Source of the DNA: Acidobacteriota bacterium
Lineage (GTDB): Bacteria > Acidobacteriota > Terriglobia > Bryobacterales > Bryobacteraceae
DNA: 64,000 nt
Assembly: GCA_017307505.1 (NCBI GenBank)
Contig: JAFKEE010000049.1
Location: forward strand, 41,600 to 105,599
Direction of reading: 5' to 3'
Positions 60,292-64,000 of this stretch are shown one piece after another (the first letter of the stretch is position 1; every line of letters begins with the position of its first letter). The notes beneath the pieces were generated by a model. It made no database searches and was not told the origin of the DNA. It saw only the letters and a list, made by a program, of their open reading frames with translations. Made by a program: the position numbers and the translations under genes.

Positions 60292-60300
60292 TGCTATGGT
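60292..60300 (+). promoter_or_regulatory. Possible extended -10 promoter of the sigma factor gene
   Basis: TGCTATGGT contains a TGn extension and a TATGGT -10 box about 100 bases before the chosen ATG. No convincing -35 is seen; an ECF-type autoregulated promoter was not found. Confidence 0.3.
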
Positions 60301-60404
60301 AGACACATCCTGATTCCGCTGCTGTCGAAGCGGGGCCTGAAGTGACTCAACCGTAACGGAATCAGTTGAAACCGGACTCGGACGGCGTGCGTCGGTTAGG
60401 GCGT

Positions 60405-61082
60405 ATGAGCAGCTACACCGGCGTGCTACCACTTCCCGAAACCGGGGTAATGGCAAAAGCCTCCCGTCAGGGTAAAACGCGAGTGGATTACCGCAAGACC
60501 GAAGAAGCTGAACTGGTCAAACGAGTCCAGGCGCGCGACCAACTCGCCTTTGGCGAAATCGTCGACCGCTACCAGTCCAAAGTCTTCTCGATCATCTTCG
60601 GCATCCTGCGGAACCGGAACGACGCCGAGGATATTGCTCAACAGGTATTCACCAAGGTCTACTTCTCCATCAACAGCTTCGACTTCCGCAGCAGCCTGCT
60701 CACCTGGGTTTACAAAATCACGGTCAACGAGTGCTACGACTACCTGCGCAAGAAGAAGGTCCGCAAGCTGGTCTACGAGAGCGATTTCAGCGAGGACGAC
60801 GCGGTCAGCATGGAGCGGAGCGAGCCCGATGGCATGCCCGCGGCCGATGACACCCTGGCCAAACGCGACCTGGTGATCAAGCTTTTATCGAAGGTTTCCG
60901 AGGAAGACCGGAACCTGATGATGCTCAAAGAAGTGGAAGGTCATTCCGTTGAGGAGTTGGCGGCAATGACCGGTATGAACGAGAATACGATCAAAGTTAA
61001 GTTATTTCGCGCCCGCCAGAAGCTACTAAAGGCAGCGCAGAGGCTCACCCGGGGTTCAGGGGCCCGGTTGACCGCGGAGTAG
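60405..61082 (+). CDS. ECF (RpoE-type) RNA polymerase sigma factor
   Basis: 225 residues from ATG 60405; TTG 60366 and ATG 60450 are alternatives, and no start has a good ribosome site. Region 2 is clear (LAFGEIVDRYQSKVFSIIFG, NDAEDIAQQVFTKVYFSI, LLTWVYKITVNECYDYLR). Region 4 has the helix-turn-helix (LMMLKEVEGHSVEELAAMTG, NENTIKVKLFRARQKLLKA). It directs RNA polymerase to stress genes and is probably held inactive by the zinc-binding anti-sigma factor encoded next. The two are separated by about 190 bases holding a hairpin and a promoter-like site, unusual for such a pair. Confidence 0.93.
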   Translation: MSSYTGVLPLPETGVMAKASRQGKTRVDYRKTEEAELVKRVQARDQLAFGEIVDRYQSKVFSIIFGILRNRNDAEDIAQQVFTKVYFSINSFDFRSSLLTWVYKITVNECYDYLRKKKVRKLVYESDFSEDDAVSMERSEPDGMPAADDTLAKRDLVIKLLSKVSEEDRNLMMLKEVEGHSVEELAAMTGMNENTIKVKLFRARQKLLKAAQRLTRGSGARLTAE

Positions 61083-61088
61083 GATTCT

Positions 61089-61119
61089 CCGGAACCACTT
61101 GCAACCAGGAGTGGTCCGG
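61089..61119 (+). terminator. Hairpin after the sigma factor gene
   Basis: CCGGAACCACT and AGTGGTCCGG pair with one bulged A around a 10-base loop. It has no T-run, so it may act as attenuator or RNA-processing site between sigma and anti-sigma genes. Confidence 0.45.
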
Positions 61120-61126
61120 GTATGAT
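61099..61126 (+). promoter_or_regulatory. Candidate promoter of the anti-sigma factor gene
   Basis: TTGCAA, a 16-base spacer and TATGAT fit sigma-70 boxes at four and five of six positions. It overlaps the hairpin and would give a leader of about 140 bases. Confidence 0.45.
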
Positions 61127-61274
61127 AATCCCAAGGGGTTTAGTTCCCCATGGGGTTGAAAGTGGCGGTACGCTGGCGGCCGAGCCGGGCAACATGAGCC
61201 GGCCGGAGTTCAGAATAGAGACCAGCGGCCAAAACAGGAGTCCGAGCAACGGATACTTTTGAGGGAAGACGGTT

Positions 61275-61778
61275 ATGCATCAGCCCATCGAGGACGGACT
61301 TGAAGACTTCCTCTCCGGTAAGGTGGATTCTCATCGATACCAGGGTCTGGAACGCCATCTGAGCGTGTGTGCGGAGTGTCGTGACGAAGTGGGTCAAATG
61401 GTGGAACAGGTGACCCTGATGCGGACGCTGCGCGCGCCGGCCGATGTCGAACCGGCTCCGGGCTTCTACGCCCGCGTGATGGATCGCATCGAAGCCCAGT
61501 CCGGCAATTCATTCTGGTCTATTTTCCTGGAGCCGGCTTTCGGCAAGCGGCTCATGTACGCGTCCCTGGCCTTGTTTGTTGTACTCACCTCGGCTGTGTT
61601 CCAGACGAATTCCGACTCTTTGGCGACCGACAGCGATCCCATGACGATCATGGCCGGCTATGATCTGCCGCATGCCAGCGGCGACGACCCGCGCCACGAT
61701 CGCGAAGTGGTCCTGGTGAACCTGGCGACCTACAGCACCGGCGCCACGGCTTCCGCCCTGCCCGTCTCGTCCGACTAG
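61275..61778 (+). CDS. Anti-sigma factor with zinc-binding domain and TM helix
   Basis: 167 residues. The N-terminal ZAS domain has the H-x3-C-x2-C site (HLSVCAECRDEV, residues about 28-37). A linker leads to one TM helix (about 94-112, LMYASLALFVVLTSAVF) and a short outside tail with His/Asp-rich DDPRHDREVV. It should hold the preceding ECF sigma factor at the membrane and release it on an envelope signal (family knowledge). The start is ATG 61275. The next gene, a Spy/CpxP-like protein, begins 21 bases later, so signal sensing may involve it. Confidence 0.85.
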   Translation: MHQPIEDGLEDFLSGKVDSHRYQGLERHLSVCAECRDEVGQMVEQVTLMRTLRAPADVEPAPGFYARVMDRIEAQSGNSFWSIFLEPAFGKRLMYASLALFVVLTSAVFQTNSDSLATDSDPMTIMAGYDLPHASGDDPRHDREVVLVNLATYSTGATASALPVSSD

Positions 61779-61799
61779 CCGCGGGGAGTATCATTCAAC

Positions 61800-62192
61800 G
61801 TGAGCGTGCGATCCAGCCTTGCCGACAACCGGCCCTCCTGGCACAACCCCAGGATCGTGATGTTGTTGCTGACCATCTTTCTGTGCGGCGCAGCCGCGGG
61901 CGCGCTCACGGTGCGTCTCACCAGCAACCGGCCCGCTCCGGGCCCCTACTGGAAAGAAGGCGGCCGCGAACTCACGCTGGAGATGATGCGCAAGGAACTC
62001 AATCTCACGCCGGAACAGGCCGTGCAGATCGAGACCGTGCTGGATGAGTTCGTTCTCTACTACCAGAACCTGCAAGGCCAGATGGACGACTTCCGCTCCG
62101 ACGGCAAACAGCGCATCACCCATGTCCTCACGCCGGAGCAGCGGGTGAAGTTCGAAAAGATGATGACCAACCTGTCCGCCCGCATCCATTAG
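61800..62192 (+). CDS. Spy/CpxP-like membrane-anchored periplasmic protein
   Basis: 130 residues from GTG 61800. One N-terminal TM helix (RIVMLLLTIFLCGAAAGALT) anchors a helical periplasmic domain with the two LTPEQ repeats typical of the CpxP/Spy/heavy-metal sensor family (LNLTPEQAVQIETVLDEF and LTPEQRVKFEKMM). Such proteins bind unfolded proteins or metals and modulate envelope stress responses. Location just after an ECF sigma/anti-sigma pair makes a role in the same response likely, comparable to CnrX-type sensors (inference). Confidence 0.82.
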   Translation: MSVRSSLADNRPSWHNPRIVMLLLTIFLCGAAAGALTVRLTSNRPAPGPYWKEGGRELTLEMMRKELNLTPEQAVQIETVLDEFVLYYQNLQGQMDDFRSDGKQRITHVLTPEQRVKFEKMMTNLSARIH

Positions 62193-62252
62193 CCCTTTCG
62201 CGCGAAGCCCGCGCACTCTTCCGGCAGTTCTGATAAGATTCGGCAGCCTTGT

Positions 62253-63569
62253 ATGCTGCCTGACTACCTCTCCAAAGCCGTACCCAACCCCGCATCGAAC
62301 CGGGCTCCCTGGTACAAGAACACTGCTCCCAGTTATGCGGGCGTCTTTCTCTGGATTGCCTTCTACAACTCCATTGCCGCCGGGACCATTACGCGCGGCA
62401 CCCTGACGGTCTGCCTGCTGGCGCTGGCCGCGGCAGGCCTGTTGAGCTATGCGCTGTACTACTACGTGCCGGCGATCCTGGGCATGAAGACCGGGTATCC
62501 GCTGTACGTTGTCGGCAGTTCCACCTTCGGCACACGGGGCGGCTACGCCATGCCCGGGCTGCTGATGGGCCTGCTGCAGGTGGGCTGGCTGGCGGTCGGC
62601 ACGTTCTTCGCGACAAAGTTCGTGCTGACGGCCCTGGGCATCGAGGCGAAGGCCGGCACCATGCCCTTCATCGTGACCGGCGTCATCTGGGGCTACCTGA
62701 TGGCGTGGATCGGCGTGATGGGCATCCAGTATGTGGCGCGCATTGCCACCTTCCTGAACTTCATCCCGCTGCTGATGATCCTGGTGGTCTTTGCCAAGGT
62801 TTCACCCGGCATCTCCGGCCACGTTCCGTCCGAGCCGAATTCGTTCGTCGCCTTCACGATGCTGCTGCAGATCGTCATCGGATTCTTCGCGACGGCCGGA
62901 GCCGCGGGCACCGACTTCGGCAGCAACGCCCGCAACACCAGCGACGTGAAGTGGGGCGGCCTGGTCGGCATCGTCGCCGCCATTATGATTGCCGGCGGAC
63001 TCCCGCTGGTCTCGGTGGCCGGGGCACGTGTGCTGATGCCGAACGTGCAGGGCTACAACTACGACGCCGTCGTCTCCGGCATCGGCGGACCTCTGGCCAC
63101 GGCGATGTTCTTCCTCTTCACGCTGGCGTCCATCCCGCCCGCCTGCTTCTCGTCCTTCATCGCCGGCAACAGCTTCTCCACGATGCTGCCGGGCGTGTCC
63201 CGCATGGGCTCCACGATGGCGGGCATGACGGTCGCCATCGTTCTGGCCGTCACCGGCGTGGCCGAGAATCTCGTCGGCTTCTTCACCATCGTCGGTGCCT
63301 CCTTCGGCCCCATCTGCGGAGCCATGGCCGCCGACTACTTCCTCTCCGGCAAGAAGTGGGCCGGTCCGCGCGAAGGCATCAACTGGGCCGGCTACGGAGC
63401 CTGGGCCGTCGGCTTCCTGGTAGGCATCATCCCGTTCCTGCCGGTGAGCAAAGAGGTGCAGGAGCTTTCGCAGCCCGCGGTGCTCTATAGTTTCTTCACG
63501 GGCTTTGTGGTCTACGCGCTGCTGGCCAAAGCCGGCCTGGAGCCGAAGACCGTCGCGATGCCGAAGTAG
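62253..63569 (+). CDS. NCS1-type nucleobase/cytosine permease-like transporter
   Basis: 438 residues with about twelve membrane helices. N-terminal RAPWYKNTAPSYAGVFLWIAF, then YPLYVVGSSTFGTRGGYAMP and GFFATAGAAGTDFGSNARN resemble NCS1 (CodB-like) transporters that import cytosine, purines or hydantoins with a cation. The C-terminus ends shortly after helix twelve. No deaminase or pyrimidine gene is adjacent, so the substrate remains open. ATG 62253 has no strong ribosome site. A small hairpin follows the stop. Confidence 0.85.
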   Translation: MLPDYLSKAVPNPASNRAPWYKNTAPSYAGVFLWIAFYNSIAAGTITRGTLTVCLLALAAAGLLSYALYYYVPAILGMKTGYPLYVVGSSTFGTRGGYAMPGLLMGLLQVGWLAVGTFFATKFVLTALGIEAKAGTMPFIVTGVIWGYLMAWIGVMGIQYVARIATFLNFIPLLMILVVFAKVSPGISGHVPSEPNSFVAFTMLLQIVIGFFATAGAAGTDFGSNARNTSDVKWGGLVGIVAAIMIAGGLPLVSVAGARVLMPNVQGYNYDAVVSGIGGPLATAMFFLFTLASIPPACFSSFIAGNSFSTMLPGVSRMGSTMAGMTVAIVLAVTGVAENLVGFFTIVGASFGPICGAMAADYFLSGKKWAGPREGINWAGYGAWAVGFLVGIIPFLPVSKEVQELSQPAVLYSFFTGFVVYALLAKAGLEPKTVAMPK

Positions 63570-63570
63570 C

Positions 63571-63590
63571 CTGGGTCCGACTGGACCCGG
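63571..63590 (+). terminator. Small hairpin after the permease gene
   Basis: CTGGGTCC and GGACCCGG form an 8-bp stem (one G-T pair) with a 4-base loop directly after the stop. It has no T-run. Confidence 0.4.
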
Positions 63591-63619
63591 CCGGGGCTGG
63601 CGGCGCACAATGGACTCAA

Positions 63620-64000
63620 ATGAAATTCCATGCCGCCGCCCTTGTCCTGCTGGCCAGCGCTTCGCTGTGCGCCGCTCCGCCAGCGGCGCCCACTGAATTG
63701 AAGGATGTCGAGTTCGCCAAACCTGCCGGGGTTTCGCTCACGTTGGATGCCTGGATCCCGGCCAGCGCCAAGGCGCAGCCGGCCGTGATCCTCGTTCATG
63801 GCGGCGGATGGAATGCCGGCACCAAGCGAACCTACATCAATCCGTGGTTTCCTACGCTGACCGATGCGGGCATCGCCTGGTTCACCATCAACTACCGACT
63901 GGCTCCGCAGTGGAAGTATCCGGCGGCGGTGGAGGATGTGGAAGCCGCGGTGACCTGGGTCCAGGCCAATGCGAAGAAGTGGAACATCGATCCGAAGCGG
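63620..64000 (+). CDS. Secreted alpha/beta hydrolase, cut by window edge
   Basis: 127 visible residues from ATG 63620. A signal peptide (FHAAALVLLASASLCAA) is followed by an esterase/lipase-type alpha/beta hydrolase start: AVILVHGGGWNAGTK with the HGGGW oxyanion motif, then WFTINYRLAP and YPAAVEDVEAAVTWV. This fits the hormone-sensitive lipase/acetyl-esterase branch. The catalytic Ser, Asp and His lie beyond position 64000. Substrate class (short-chain esters) is inference. Confidence 0.85.
   Translation, partial: MKFHAAALVLLASASLCAAPPAAPTELKDVEFAKPAGVSLTLDAWIPASAKAQPAVILVHGGGWNAGTKRTYINPWFPTLTDAGIAWFTINYRLAPQWKYPAAVEDVEAAVTWVQANAKKWNIDPKR

Noticed and set aside
1..64000. CRISPR arrays, tRNA/rRNA genes, insertion sequences, integrases
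   Set aside because: I looked for regular repeats, cloverleaf-like segments and transposase or integrase motifs and saw none. A covariance and repeat search would be needed for certainty.

Overview
The window is GC-rich, densely packed bacterial DNA that most resembles an Acidobacteriota genome of the Bryobacterales/Solibacter group. The grounds are a secreted propeller protein with the Solibacter-type C-terminal domain (TIGR03437-like), a DUF1549/DUF1553 plus DUF1501 pair, membrane-anchored winged-helix/propeller proteins, and many Tat-exported proteins. This placement is inference from gene content; no rRNA, tRNA, CRISPR array or insertion sequence was seen.

Left part (1-12.4 kb, mostly minus strand): a truncated aquaglyceroporin, a Tat-exported unknown protein, a membrane-fused spermidine-synthase-like protein and a sugar-phosphate isomerase-like protein. 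Then comes an eight-gene, tightly overlapping operon (12422 down to 4301): FHA-zinc ribbon, MotA/TolQ-like channel, MotB-like partner, zinc ribbon-FHA, membrane PP2C, trypsin-like protease-TM-FHA, soluble PP2C, and zinc ribbon-Ser/Thr kinase with extracytoplasmic Ig-like repeats. It reads as one phospho-signalling device wired to an ion-driven membrane complex and is the best candidate here for an undescribed system. A divergent pair (S41 peptidase, second kinase with TPRs) faces it.

Middle part (17.3-43.5 kb): a 76-codon minus-strand gene with its own promoter; an acyl-CoA dehydrogenase/ETF-quinone oxidoreductase/EtfB/EtfA operon feeding electrons to quinone; an arylsulfatase; a zinc-finger-less RsgA; the cytochrome-domain DUF1549/DUF1553 and DUF1501 pair; an aspartyl protease; a membrane one-component regulator; an ABC exporter pair; an MgtC/DUF4010 protein; and two tandem paralogous multi-pass proteins.

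Right part (43.5-64 kb): a Tad pilus operon (cpaB, cpaC, cpaE, cpaF, tadB, tadC), a 33-residue membrane peptide, the TIGR03437 propeller protein, a small outer-membrane barrel, and a decaheme cytochrome-MtrB-type porin pair that predicts electron transfer across the outer membrane. It ends with a rhodanese, murQ, an ErpA/IscA-type protein with a clear terminator and promoter, an ECF sigma factor with its zinc-binding anti-sigma factor and a Spy/CpxP-like protein, an NCS1-type permease, and a truncated alpha/beta hydrolase.
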